From Ophiura sarsii (lineage: Eukaryota > Echinodermata > Ophiuroidea > Amphilepidida > Ophiuridae), in NCBI GenBank assembly GCA_035610835.1, contig CM069449.1, positions 57,511,782 to 57,575,781 of the forward strand: a stretch of DNA of 64,000 nt, read 5' to 3'. The position numbers were made by a program, and so were the translations under genes. The notes under the pieces are model-generated. The model saw only the letters and a program-made list of their open reading frames with translations, had not been told where the DNA came from and ran no database searches. This document shows, piece by piece, positions 11,400-23,132 of this stretch; within the stretch, counting starts at the first letter, position 1; each line of letters begins with the position of its first letter.

Positions 11400-12569
11400 G
11401 AACATCTCTTAAGTTGCAAATTCGGTCGGTCACCCTACCCCATAGAATAGCGTTTATTTTCTTCTTCACCAAACTTATAAAATCAGACTTGCTTTAAATT
11501 CCGTTAATATACTGATCATCCTCTGACAAATCTCTGTTTTTATTTCCAACCCCTTAGTGAATTATTGCACCGATGCGGCAATATAAGCATATGAATGAAG
11601 GACGTTTAAAGTCAGTTCAATAATGCAATAAGGTGCGCGAGTGTGGGGTAAGACAGGTGACACCTTCCAAAACGTTATTAAAAAGGGATTTCCCCGCGTG
11701 CTTATCTGTCAAATGCCATGTTTAAATATATTTTATTTCCCTGTCTCGTCTCGACTGCGTCAACGACGTGTGCTAAAAATGGCAGGAACGTATTCTAAAC
11801 CAAATCCAATTAATTTCCAGTCTTGCATCTTGCTTTCCATGAATTGCACACTTGATTGTTAGATTAATATCAGTTTTATATACTAAATTATGTTGATTTT
11901 ATCATATTGGAAAGAAAAAAATCTGAAGAATCACATAAGATGCGCAAGAAGTATTGGACTAGCCTAATTTCGATTAGCCTTGGCTGTTTCGATGGGACTA
12001 ATTTATTTGTAAGTGAAAATTAATTTTTGTTCTAAAAATAATAATATCTCAGTCTCGTGCGTACCATAAGAAGAAGCGTTTGGCAGTCATGCATGTTCTA
12101 GTATTGCCCAAATAAATATTTATAATATGAATAAACTAAAATGGTCACCTTTCACCCGATTTATGAATGATTGAAAAGAATCGAATTGAACCAAAATCCG
12201 TCTTTTTATAAGGAGCAATTACATGCTTTTTATTTTGTCAGAGATCGTGGCTGTCTGATTCCGTCAGAGTTCGCTCTTCATCCGTAATTAAGAAAAACAT
12301 ATTATAGGATATCCTGAGCTGTCATCCCCTTTTCCACCACTCTGACCTAAAGTATATCTAAAAGATAGTTAAGCCTCTAATTCTGCATAGGCCTAATGCA
12401 ATTTAGAAATCACTTAATCTTTGCCTTCGTCCCATAAATCCTTTTCTAGCCAGAGGATTTGGATAGCCCTTCCCCTCATTTTTTCTCCTGCATGATACGA
12501 CGCTCAAATAAATCGTCAAATGACCGATTGCGCTTATTATGGTGCTATCAACTTCGCTGTTGATATTCA
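11400..12569. other. No gene recognised
   Basis: Nothing supported. A 73-codon frame at 11641-11862 has no recognisable domain. Confidence 0.4.
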
Positions 12570-12825
12570 TATCGATCTTATATCGGGCAATACTGGAACA
12601 AAACGTTCATCGACCTATAATACTAGGGTAGAACATTTACATGTACATGTTCCAGTAACGGGCGATACTGGGACATAAACGTTCCTGTATCGAGCGATAC
12701 TGCCTGGAACACATACAATGTATAGCCCGATTGTACCAGTATCGAGCGATACTAACAACTTTAATGTTCTAGCATTGATTGATACCGCGGTATACCAGTA
12801 TTTGAGACATAAAAGCACGTTTCCC
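12570..12825. mobile_element. Palindrome-array element, copy A (degenerate)
   Basis: Several units of the form CCAGTA-N-CGNGCGATACTGG can be read (for example 12652-12671, 12684-12703 and 12736-12755), spaced at about 32-52 bp. A terminal phrase, tgagacataaaagcacg, resembles the GGGACNTAAAAGTAC ends of the other copies. The left terminus is not clear. The open frame on the minus strand (12615-12842) is a shadow of the repeats, which are not a multiple of 3 apart. Confidence 0.6.
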
Positions 12826-12829
12826 AAAC

Positions 12830-13755
12830 TTCTTTGGAACAACTGAAATATTATTTGTCCCTCAGAAAATAAAATAGAATGGAATTGAAATCACGCCGCT
12901 TGTAGACTTAAAATAGCAAAGTTCTGAAGCAATTTCGTTGTAAAGTAATACTAAATGGATCCAGTAGACACGTGAGAGAGAAACTTCTTGTCACGTGAGA
13001 AAAATGAGGCACACTGGTATCGTTCAAGAAACATGTGCTTACTCATCTGAACAGTGGTTCATCAGAACTGCTACTTGTCAAATCTGTATATGCATAACAT
13101 ACTTTCAACTTCTTTTTGATTAGATAACAGGACAAACGCAACGTGTTCTTACATAGAGATTATGAAACGTTGTTAGTATCACGTTATCCAGTTACCTCGT
13201 AGACATGACTAATATCTTTCACGACTGAGGACGACATTAATGTATTCAGAACGCTTCTTAATTATTTACAGCATTGGAGAGCGGTATCAATTCTTAAAAG
13301 AGGCAATGTCAAGGTCGGATGTTGAGTTAAGGGTTAACCTTTTCGGTCTTCTTCTGCATCTTATAATATATGTTGTTATCTTAGCAACAATCTGTATTTG
13401 ATTGATTCATTATCGTGATGCAATTTTCTTTAACAGTTACATTGAATTATATTGAGACTATTAGTGACTTATCTGTAGCGCGAACTCCATGACAGCCTAC
13501 GAGTGGTTTCCTGTCGATCAATCTGTAAAAACAAGGTATAAAAGAATCCGTCAGCATATGCGACTTGGAGGACATATTATTTGTTGCATAATATTTATAG
13601 CTTTATCAGACATTCAAGTAAGCACAGATGGTGCAGCAAGCATGGTTATGTGATTGTGTATTAAGGAAAGTCGAACAGTGACATTAGCATACATTGGCAA
13701 GCAACTTACTGTTTACCATTAGTCAATTGACACATTTTGATTTATATCCAATGAA
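12830..13755. other. No gene recognised
   Basis: AT-rich sequence without a supported gene or repeat. Confidence 0.4.
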
Positions 13756-13757
13756 CA

Positions 13758-14453
13758 TAAAGACAGCAAAAAAGTAACTAGGCTGTTGTAAAAGCACCTA
13801 TTATTTTAAAATTGTTACTCATATTCTAAAAATGAAAATACCAGGAGTCGGAAAATTTAATTACGGTCATGTTGACACCTTGTTTGTTAGAATCGATCGA
13901 GTATTGTTGTCGCTGTAAGTACTTACAGATGAAAAGTGCCTATTTCCATTTTGCAGTAACTCCTATTGATCTCTCTGATTTAGCGTGAAGATAATAGCGG
14001 GAATTTTGATATCAAATCTACCATTGAGGAGCCGTCGCTGTTCTACTGACGATGACCTGTCCTGTCTGTCTTCTCGGACCTTCTGAGCATTTGGATTTTT
14101 AAATTCATCCTTTTTAATTGTAAAGAAGTACGCCTGTCATCCCCATTAAATTTGTCCCGGATTATGCTAATCAAGTTTACAGCACAACAAGAACAGCTAA
14201 TCAAAATTCCCGCTAGTATCTTCACGCTGAATCAGAGAGATCAATAGGAGTTACTGTAACAATGGAAATGGGCACTTTTCATCTGTAAGCACATACCGCG
14301 ACCATAATACTCGATCGATTTTAACAAACAAGGTGTCAAAATCACCGTAATTAAATTTTCCGTCTCCTGGTGTTTTCATTTTTAGAATATGAGTAACAAT
14401 TTTAAAATTATAGGTGCTTTTACAACAGCCGAGTTACTTTTTTGCTGTCTTTA
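13758..14453. mobile_element. Long-TIR element, about 696 bp
   Basis: Ends read taaagacagcaaaaaagtaa inward. Arms of about 260 bp pair with scattered mismatches (13758-14022 against 14195-14453), including cattgttacagtaactcct-type and agcgtgaagatactagcggg-type segments. The central 170 bp is unpaired. No transposase. No clear target duplication. Confidence 0.75.
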
Positions 14454-15227
14454 GACAATATGTATACGACATGCACCCCTCAGATAACACCTTAATACCA
14501 CCAGGTAATGTGCACGATCAAAATACAGATTTTCCTTATATTTGGTATGGTGGAATGTCTTATGGTATAAGATATTAAAAAGCATTTTAAAATTCAAGAA
14601 ACCTTTGTTGCTATGGCAGCACCCATTTTGTATGTTCGGCTATTTTGGGTTTATTTTCCCATTTGTAAGGGGAAATTATGTATTGCCTGTTCTTCAAGGC
14701 TACTGACTCAAAAGTGTAAAAGATATCAAATAAAGGACTTAAGTATATTGCAAAGCACTATCTCTCTTCTTTACTGAGATGTAACGTCCACTCGTCAACC
14801 CTATCCTATTTTTAGCTCTGGCAACACTGGTAGTTATATGATATTGAAAATATGCGGTTTTTACCTTAATCTAGCATGCAGAAAAATAAATTTGTCTGCG
14901 CTCTCGGTTGGTTTTGAATATGGTATTACTGTGACCCTTTTAATTCTGGAGAGAACGTCTCGGGCAATAATTTAGGAATAAAACATTGTTGCCAGAAAGA
15001 AATACTTTTTTTTTTAAACACGAATACTAAAATTTAAAAATCATTTGTTTTCTGGGCGTTGGGCAACTCTTTAAACTATAAACACTATGAGTTTCTATCC
15101 AAATATGAGCCATTTATTATTGTTAAATATATTTTATGCAGACGGTTTACTCACAAAACATACTTAATCTGTGGCGTTCAGATTCATTTTTTCTTCTTCA
15201 AATAATGGTACTGCTTTCTGACAACAC

Positions 15228-15350
15228 TGTCTTATCAATGAAATTGATAAAGGTAATGTTATTGGATTATGTATGTTAAATTTAAAAAAGGCATTTGACA
15301 CTGTAAAACGTAATTTTAAAGGTATTAATTGTAAAAAGGTATGTTATGTG
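15228..15350 (+). pseudogene. LINE reverse-transcriptase fragment (RT motif A region)
   Basis: A short open stretch translates to IDKGNVIGLCMLNLKKAF followed by DTV. This matches the usual xDLKKAFDTV signature around the first catalytic Asp of non-LTR reverse transcriptases (CR1/L2-like and relatives). The catalytic-region Asp of LDLKKAFD is Asn here. No RT signature could be read either side, and the next recognisable part is a 3'-tail-like gaataaataaag. It is a dead fragment captured between the arms of a long-TIR element. The assignment rests on motif reading alone. Confidence 0.55.
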
Positions 15351-15807
15351 TTAAATCGACTTCATCACGGCCTCAATGAAAAACAGCTGTACTGTAGTAT
15401 GTTGACCTGTGTATCATGAATAAATAAAGATTATTCATGTATGTATGTATCCCTATAAGGGGCAATGACTATGATATTAAAAAACCAACAAGACAACAAA
15501 TTTGAGTGCGCAGGCAAATTGATTTTTTTAGTACCAAATTGGGTAAAAAAACCACATATTGTTCATATTGTAAAACTACAGGTGTTGCCAGACCAACAAA
15601 TATGATATGAAATATAATTGACGTGTTGACATTACCTGTCAGTAACGAAAGAAGACAATACTTTGCAATACTCAAGTCTTTTATTTGATATCGTTTACAC
15701 TTTTGAGAATAGGAGTTTCGAAGAAAATGGATATGTTCACATAATTTTCCTTAGAAATGAGTAGAATAGCCGATAATAGCCCAAAATAGTCCAAAATACA
15801 AATGGAA

Positions 15808-15821
15808 GTTGCCATGGCAAC
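15808..15821. promoter_or_regulatory. Perfect X-box-like palindrome in a transposon arm
   Basis: GTTGCCATGGCAAC fits the RFX-family X-box consensus (GTNRCC-N0-3-RGYAAC). The same 14-mer occurs in both arms of a different element (54330-54343 and 58023-58036), and a relative, GTAACCATGGTAAC, at 41708-41721. Binding is not shown. Confidence 0.35.
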
Positions 15822-16359
15822 AAAAGGTATTTAGAATGTTTAAAATACATTTCAATATGTTATGCCATGAAACCCTCCACTATACGAAATATTAGGAAAA
15901 TCTATATTTGATCGTGCACATGATCTGGTGGTATTGTTGGTGCTGAGAACCTCAAGACTAATTACGAAACTGTATTACTGTAAGATGTGTTTCAGATAAT
16001 TATGTCTTGAGTTGCACTTTTGCATGTCATACAGGAGGACCCTGTATATGCTGATATTAAAAGAGATATAGGGTTACAAATTCAAAAAATAAAAGAATAC
16101 CCGCAGCTGGTGAATATTAAAATGCCTACGCTACCAAGACACGCCAATCATGTATAATGTATGCAGTTCTGTAAAAAAAACTAAAATATAGGGACACTGC
16201 ATTATATGGTAACTTATTTGCTTCAGCTATCTGATAGAATAATATGTATTGATAGAAACACTGCGCACCTTTAATAACCAGCATTTGTATTACGTACCTA
16301 GCAGGTGCATAGTTAACGTGCCTAGGGCTCAGAATAAATCTGATTTATGAGTCATGAAA

Positions 16360-16551
16360 TTAGATGAATTGAAATGCCCGCGATCTTTTGTCATTCATAA
16401 GTAAGAACTTCCTCCAAGGTGTTACATTATCTGCAGGTACTCCTACGTCGTTGATGCAAAAAATGATACCTTCTGAAAATGGTAAGACTTTACGAATGTG
16501 CTGACTGTCAGCTAAAATGTCCAAAAGGGAATCATGAGGGGAAGGGGGTGA
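16360..16551 (-). CDS. Candidate terminal coding exon of unknown gene
   Basis: On the minus strand a pyrimidine-rich stretch ending TTTTGTTGTCAG forms a good 3' splice site just before 16551. The frame after it runs 63 codons to TAA at 16360-16362. The predicted peptide starts SPPSPHDSLLDILADSQHIR and includes VLPFSEGIIFCINDVG, then PWRKFLLMNDKRSRAFQFI. It has ordinary amino-acid composition, unlike the shadow frames nearby. The same frame stays open upstream to 16731, so an unspliced reading is also possible. I recognise no domain. No upstream exon or poly(A) signal was established, so it may equally be chance. Confidence 0.25.
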   Translation of the reverse strand, partial: SPPSPHDSLLDILADSQHIRKVLPFSEGIIFCINDVGVPADNVTPWRKFLLMNDKRSRAFQFI

Positions 16552-16739
16552 CTGACAACAAAATTGAAAATTGTAAATTGATTTGAGTAAAATAAAATAA
16601 CAAGACCTGGTCATATTACTAGCTGAAATGCCAACCGATTCGATACAATCATCTTGTTGAAGTCCAACTGAAATAATGTATACATAAGAGCTGCAAACAT
16701 CATAGTCAGTACGGTTGACACAACTTGTCACTCAAAACT

Positions 16740-17970
16740 AATTTACCCATAATGCAATGAAAAATATGATGTTTTCGATATAAAAAAAAACCTCGTGCAT
16801 TGTTTATTATTTTACTATTAAAAGCCTTTCAAAGATAAGCAATAACAATTAATTTAATTATTAATTACTTTCGTCCATGGTTTAATGTATTTACATTAAA
16901 TATTTTGATAAAACAGTATGGACTCCTAACAAAAAGAAAAGTATTCATTTATATCTCTGAATGTTTTATCTCCCCTTACAACGTACTTTATGAAGACGGG
17001 GTTTTAGATTAATGTATTTAAACAAATCTAATTGTGTGGCCCTGTTTCAACAGCAAAAAAACCACCAAATGTGTTAGCTGTCTTAGAAATACGCACATGC
17101 GAAATGTTCTATGTTGCCTTTTAGCCTTTTACATTGGGTCGCATATGCCCCATCATTCCTCCTAACGACATCTGGCTATAAGTGTCGCGTGTTACTCTTA
17201 CATATCTCAAGATAGACGTGGCAGTTGCCTTAAGGCGTTATCGTATCAACAACGAGCACGGGTAATATCTGTTATATTATTGGACGGATATAATGTTTCA
17301 AATGTCATATCGAAGATGGTTCTCGTATAGTGTCAAACGCTGTTATGTATTACTGGATAACTGGAGAGATATTTGATTATTTTATCTGTATGTTGAAATT
17401 GAATTATATAGAGTAGAATTATATAGAGTAGAAATACTTAGTTACATTAAGCATAAGACTTGGAATATATTGAATTCAATTGAATTATAATACTGTACAT
17501 GTTATGATATCATTTCAGAACATACCAAGCATTGGCATATGTGTATTTTGAGATATATTAGATCATATGGTGTCACAACCTTACCTTTGTGCTAGCGTTG
17601 AAGCCCGGGGTCATTTGTGTTTTCTAATGTATCACATATCACCCAGGTACCAATTGATAGCCACATAATGGCTGCTCTAGAATGAGGTTATCGACAACCC
17701 ATAAATAGAAAACATAGAACGATGTATAATGAAAATTGATAATGAAATGTTAAATGTGGAATCATGTGAGGTACAACCCAATGCATGGCATTCTGTATAT
17801 GAAAGTAATGTTTTAGTAAAAAATAATTCTGTTCATGATTTAAAGGTTTTAACAATGATTATAACAATTATATTCCAAACATCGTATCGAAGTATAAAAT
17901 AGTTGATTGTGTACGGCTATAAAACAAATATGAATATAATGTATAAGCACAACATCTGTGCTAGAGGAAA
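16740..17970. other. No gene recognised
   Basis: AT-rich sequence. A short duplicated phrase (gaattatatagagta, near 17401 and 17417) is the only structure seen. Confidence 0.4.
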
Positions 17971-17972
17971 AG

Positions 17973-18336
17973 GTGTACTTTAGGTCCCAAATTCTGCACT
18001 GTACTAGTCTCGTTCGATACTGGTACAAAGTCAGTGTTCCAGTATCGGCCGATACTGGCACATATAAAATATCCCAGTATCGGGCGATACTAGAATATAA
18101 TTATGTACCAGTATCGTTCAATACTGGGACATATATAAATGTTATCACGTGTACCAGTAACGACCGAACCTGGAACAAACAAATGTTCCAGTCTCACTCG
18201 AAACAGGAGCACAACTTGGTGTTTCAGTATCGACCAATACTTGAACAATAAAATCGTACCAGTATCGACTACTACTGGCAATTTAATGTTCCATTATTGA
18301 ACGATACTGTACCAGTAACTGGGATCTAAAGTACAC
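17973..18336. mobile_element. Palindrome-array element, copy B (best preserved)
   Basis: Terminal inverted repeats gtgtactttaggtccc (17973-17988) and gggatctaaagtacac (18321-18336) match at 15 of 16 positions. Between them lie nine palindromic cores of 20 bp, starting near 18004, 18039, 18074, 18108, 18154, 18188, 18224, 18259 and 18291. Most steps are 32-36 bp, with one of 46. The core at 18039-18058, CCAGTATCGGCCGATACTGG, is a perfect palindrome; the others vary mainly in the two central bases and by point changes that often break one arm. Spacers are AT-rich and unrelated to each other. Frames on both strands (17849-18281) are shadows. Confidence 0.85.
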
Positions 18337-18339
18337 TTA

Positions 18340-20439
18340 TTTCGAAACTAACAATATTGTAATGTCATCCGAGAATATAATTTCAATATATTCCCAAACA
18401 TTTTTCCTGCCACTTATTTTTTCTTCTTTTCGTGAATTTCATCATGACAGCCTTTATAAGATACAAGACGACTTTTCCTTCATGGGAGACCACAAAAGTC
18501 GAAATAAACACGCATCCAATGCACAATAATTGAGGTAGACGTGCTTAATGAAACGCCTAATAAAACAACAATTGAAGTAATGTTCAAGAATTAGATGTCA
18601 GAGGTAAACGTGTTACTATACCGTGAACTAGAAGTCAAACGAGTTTAGTTGAGATAACATTCATTGAAATTGACAGTAGCCACTTTCAGCGGATGAATCC
18701 CGTTTAAAATGAACAATTGGAATTGAAACGTGATGGCGGTCAATGAACCATGATTGAATGGATTCATAAAATGGGGATGGGGTGGCGACAGGAAAAGGGT
18801 TTGTTAAAATGAAAAGGCATGTGGAAACATAGATGTAGAATCCAATTACATTAAGAGAGACACTGTATTTAAGACTGTCACGTTTGTATCTTTATTTCAA
18901 TTTTTAGTCTTGGAAACGATGGTTTCACATTTGAAATACCTGTATTGGTATCAAATATTTAGAAAACAACCTTACTTTTTGCACCAGGCATAGCCATTTT
19001 AGGTTATTTGGCAATCAGTACATTCGATATCATAAACATATCTTTATGTGTATATTTTGCGTAGGTAAAATCGGATTTACTTTATTCTAACTGGGGATTG
19101 GAGATAGTTACGTGCTTGCCGTAATATGTGAGGTGCCGCCCCGAATATCTATTAAACCGAGGTAAGTAATTTATGGTATGTCTGTATGCAACGAGTGTAT
19201 AGCTAGGCACGTCTCTTTTGTCCATTTATATTATTCCTTCTATTATTAATGTTTATGAGGAAAACATACAGGGCGGTTTAATTGCATTTTAATGCTGACC
19301 TTTTTTTAATTCAAATTGAATATGCAATGCAATATACTCCCTCTCACATATCAGCAGTGGTAATCTGTGAAAGCTAACACGAATGTATCGACAATTAATT
19401 ATAGTCTAATTGTTTTGACATGGTTTTTACTAATGCAGGCATTGCAATTAGGATTATCAATGTAGGCTAATTCTGTACGTATAGCTTTCAGTGAATAAAT
19501 CGATCATCAATTATTCACTATATTATGCCTAATGCAGAGTGCACACCACCAAATAATATTATGCATTCTGGAAATTATACCCGGCAGTGTTTGAGTTAAG
19601 ATAGACCCCACCATAAGTCTAAATTTAACGTCCTAGAAAATTTGAAAAATGCTGTAAATGTACATAAATATTTCATAATTTCTAGCTTTTTCTTGACTGG
19701 TATTATTTTACACGATTTCACTGTTTCCACCAAATTAACAAATTAGAGCTAAAATCCCTGATCTTAGAAGCTAGGCAGCCTGTTGTACCTAATATAGATA
19801 TCATTAGCCCGTAGCGAAACAAATGCAGGTCAACCCCACAAAAGGGATTGTTTTTTAAGCAGACAACATCTTCAATAAGAAACAATGTGTTGAATGAACC
19901 ACTTTGCTCTAAGGGTAAAACAAATTAACATGAACTTGACCTCTTAACAACACAAAGCAATAGGAAACTTATTTGGTGGTGTGGGACCTGCAGTGTAATT
20001 ATAAACATGCATATCGCGTATTATCTTTTATTCAACAACTCCCCCTGACCTTAAAGTACAGGGCAATTCTGTGTTAATATGAGATAAACCGCATGTTGCT
20101 ATAGAAACCAGCTCGCCGATCGGACCGCTGTTTACATCGACTTTACAAAATAACAGAAACTTTATTGTTATTTTAATTTGGTCCTGTTAGTTGGAAGATT
20201 TGTGACAATAGTTTGAATGATTTTTTTAAAATTGAGTACAATTTAAACAAGAAGAGTCTTCAAAAATACAAACAGCGCTTAGAAGGGGTTGAATTTGAAT
20301 ACAAGCGGACATACCATGAAGAGTTGAGTGAATTGTATTTTATCAAAACGAGCACTTTAAATTTCTCATCGAAATCAAGTTTCAAGTTTTAAATTTAAGA
20401 TAACAAAAAGTCATATTCAAGTTGTACATTATTGTTATC
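18340..20439. other. No gene recognised
   Basis: Two kilobases of AT-rich sequence in which I found no convincing gene, RNA or repeat. Confidence 0.4.
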
Positions 20440-20648
20440 TTCATTAGGCCTACATAAACAAAGGCCCCTGATAACCGAAACAACTGATCACCGATTTTCA
20501 AAGCAGGAGGAAACCGGAGAACCCGGAGAAATCCTGCATGGATGGTATTAAACCAAATGCACATAAAGCCCTGTCGTGCACAGAACTGAACTCGGACTTC
20601 ATTGGTGAAAGGCGAGGGAACTACCGCTGCGCCAACACGCTCCCCATG
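20440..20648 (-). mobile_element. tRNA-headed SINE with V-SINE-like central domain (minus strand)
   Basis: On the minus strand an A box (TTGGCGCAGCGGTAG, about 20620-20635) and a B-box-like GAGTTCAGTTC (20583-20593) form a tRNA-related head. It is followed by the phrase TTTCTCCGGGTTCTCCGG then TTTCCTCC (20503-20530). That CTCCGGG-N-TCTCCGGTTTCCTCC segment is the recognisable conserved domain of V-type SINEs, known from vertebrates and other metazoans. The 3' part runs toward 20440. The 60-codon frame over it is a shadow. Confidence 0.7.
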
Positions 20649-21011
20649 TTATATTATAATAACATTAACACTGCCTTCTAATCCATATTCATACAGCTCG
20701 TGTCAATTGAACTTATTTAGTTACAAATGTACGAAAACATGGTATTTATTTATGTGCTTAAAAAATTTTCCGGGTTCCTGAGCTTTCAAAAAATAAAGTA
20801 TTGTGTGGCATATCAATGTTACCAATAGTGTGCTATAATGCGTCAAATAAAGGGTGTCACAAGGTTGCAATTCAAAGTTGAATATGAGTGTATAGTCGCC
20901 TTATATATATATATTGACATGAGCCCTCAATATGTGTGTTTTACGATATATGATGATGATGCAAAAATGCCAGCTCCCCCCTTTAAAATCATGATTTAAA
21001 TGATGATATAC

Positions 21012-21145
21012 GAGATAAGGTCAATATAATGACAGTGGTCTAAGTATGGGACGCATGAATGGTTCTATTGAAAGATAGTGTGATCAATACAAAGTATGAA
21101 CCTTTGTCTTTCAAACAATACACTTTTAGATTCTTAGATACCATT
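21012..21145. mobile_element. Half copy of the 52933-53560 mariner-like family
   Basis: The run ggtcaatataatgacagtgg, then tatgggacgcatgaatggtt, atagtgtgatcaatacaaag and ctttcaaacaatacactttt follows the same order as one arm of the element at 52933-53560. The other arm is absent, so this is a truncated copy. Confidence 0.65.
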
Positions 21146-21173
21146 GGTTATGTAACGTCGTTATACACAATTA

Positions 21174-21387
21174 TACCTGGCGTGTCAAAAAAGGTGTCCC
21201 ATGTAAAACATGATTTTTTTTTAGGCCATGAAAAATGTGACAATTGTAGCTGAAATAGTAATAATCACTGTATTTGATAAAGGACTATTCGGGCTTACCA
21301 ACATCCTTTTATTTAAACAAAAAAACATGGGATGTATCTTTACTTATATTTGTCCTTCATGGGACAATTTTCTTGACACACCCTGTA
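21174..21387. mobile_element. Tc1/mariner-type MITE, TA target site
   Basis: The left end, TA-CCTGGCGTGTCAAAAAAGG then TGTCCCATG, pairs with the right end, CATGGGACAATTTTCTTGAC then ACACCCTG-TA. The left terminus has lost the usual CAGGGTG. Two overlapping frames here are shadows. Confidence 0.65.
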
Positions 21388-21710
21388 GGTGTCATCCTAA
21401 CATTATAATAGGTCGATTGATACATTTGCCAATATCTCGACAATGTATGCATATAATAATATATAATAGTTGGTACGAAGTTAACAGCTACCAGACTGTT
21501 TTACTTGTATAACAGATCCCAGGCGAATAATATATTCTGCCGGGCAATCGCCACAAACGTAATATGGCCCTGAAATAGAACAAAATCAACGTTATTTCTT
21601 TCGTAGAGTGAAAACTAATCGGTGAACTTTTCACGATATTACATTTCAATGCGATCATTAGTTCTGTATTAATTGCATATCATTTTCAAAAACACAACGG
21701 CCATATAGAC

Positions 21711-21766
21711 ATTTTTAGATTTCTCAATACGTGCTTTGTAAAGCACGTTTTGAGAAATCTAAAAAT
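21711..21766. repeat. Hairpin with 27-bp stem and 2-nt loop
   Basis: Arms 21711-21737 and 21740-21766 pair at 26 of 27 positions (atttttagatttctcaatac then gtgcttt). This is end-to-end inverted repetition, as left by a palindromic transposon or a template-switch event. Confidence 0.75.
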
Positions 21767-21769
21767 TTA

Positions 21770-22885
21770 CATTTAGAGAAAAAACACATTAAAAATATAT
21801 AAATAAACGGATGCAATGGTCGTATGCTTCACGCACTCCACTCTCAGGTTGTTTCATGAATGTGAAACTAGGTTGCTACAATAATGGGAAACAATTGATA
21901 TTTTTACTATATTATGAAGGTAGGCAATGCGTATTGTTGCAGGAAAATTAGGTTATAAATCATCAGGCACTTACCATGCTTACACAACAAAAGGTTTTAC
22001 ATTTTGATGCACAGATGTAATTCGGCCGAATGGTTCACACTTACATTATAATGGTTTGCCATCATTCGTTGTTATGATATGTCAATGGATAAATGCATGT
22101 CTATGTGTAATTTTGGTGGAAATAAATTAGTGTACATCCTCATCATCATAATGTACTATGGATAATCAGTGTGTAGTATTAATATAAATCATAGGAGAGA
22201 ATTGTATTTATTTAAATTAATAGTCCCATTATGTAAGTCAGATGAATATACATTTGAGTACGTGTATCGATCCTGTATCATAACTGTCTGGTTCGTTTAA
22301 ATGTCTCATTTTTTTAACAAGACCATTTGTATATGGTGCTGGATTTTAAGAACAAGTAAACACTTGAACAATGTTGCTTGAAATAAAGACAGATTATTAA
22401 ACAACTTTCCACTTGCATTTCCCAATGTCGTGACGTCTTTCTTTCTTATCAGCATTGGGATCCGAACATGTGCATCAAAGCCTTCTTTTCAGAATGGGTT
22501 TTATATGACTTTAAAAACAGTCCCACCACACTCCCAGCATCAAAGCGATAATCGTGATTGCATCCGCACACAAGATTCTTTACAAAATAGCTGAATCGGA
22601 AATTAACCCATCTTGACCATTAGACGTCTGAACTATTATATACAGAACACCTGCCGAAAATATCCAATCACCGTCATTTATTATTAAAGGTGCATTCGGG
22701 GATTTTGGTATTTTTTCTCTGTTCGTTTTGTTTTATTATTTAAAAGCAAAAGAATGCAGGTTCTTGCTTATGTGTTAAATTATAGCCAACGATGTGTAAA
22801 TAGGGAGAACATCTAAATGTAACATCTTAATATAATAATTATTACAATTTCCTGAAATTAGTAACCCAAATTATTAAATAAAGTA
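21770..22885. other. No gene recognised
   Basis: No supported gene or repeat; AT-rich throughout. Confidence 0.4.
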
Positions 22886-22979
22886 GCACTCATGAAATAC
22901 ATGTACTCAATTGGGTCGGAAATATAAAAAAAAAGTCCGCCAGTGGTAGATGGTGTAAACGATTTAGAATGCATTGCGC

Positions 22980-23132
22980 ACTAATTATATAATTTATGAA
23001 ATAGATAAAATCACGTAGGTTTGAATCTGGTGGCTGAGTGCCTTTAATACGTAACAACACTTCTACAGCTCTATGTTGTCCTTTGCTGACAAATAACATG
23101 TCAAATAAATGCGACATCGCCTTTGATGCCAA
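22980..23132 (-). CDS. Weak exon candidate, unknown product
   Basis: Reading the minus strand downward from 23132, a frame preceded by AG (cagaaatatag) encodes a stretch including SHLFDMLFVSKGQHRAVEVL and then LRIKGTQPP. The spacing of hydrophobic residues suggests amphipathic helices, and the LFDMLxSKGxHRAVEVLL pattern loosely recalls death-fold (CARD-type) helices. That is only a visual impression. The pyrimidine tract upstream is poor, there is no ATG at the start, and no partner exon was found. The frame stays open to 22890, but with low-complexity content. Confidence 0.15.

Larger units (their letters stand above)
14479..15948. mobile_element. Long-TIR element, about 1.47 kb, with a LINE fragment inside
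   Basis: Arms of about 460-500 bp (14479-14942 and 15451-15948) are inverted copies, sharing for example ataccaccaggtaatgtgca, ttgttgctatggcagc, tctggcaacac and aatttgtctgcg in mirrored order. The unpaired centre holds a short reverse-transcriptase relic (15228-15350). An X-box-like GTTGCCATGGCAAC lies in the right arm and a one-off version in the left. The element begins 25 bp after the end of the preceding long-TIR element. Confidence 0.75.

Noticed and set aside
12615..12842. Repeat protein encoded by the palindrome arrays (also 17849-18281, 49645-49842)
   Set aside because: Repeat spacing is not a multiple of three and frames are open on both strands; these are shadows.
17973..18336. CRISPR-like repeat-spacer array
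   Set aside because: Repeats are imperfect palindromes with variable sequence, spacers differ in length, TIRs bound the block, no cas genes are present, and the context is eukaryotic mobile DNA.
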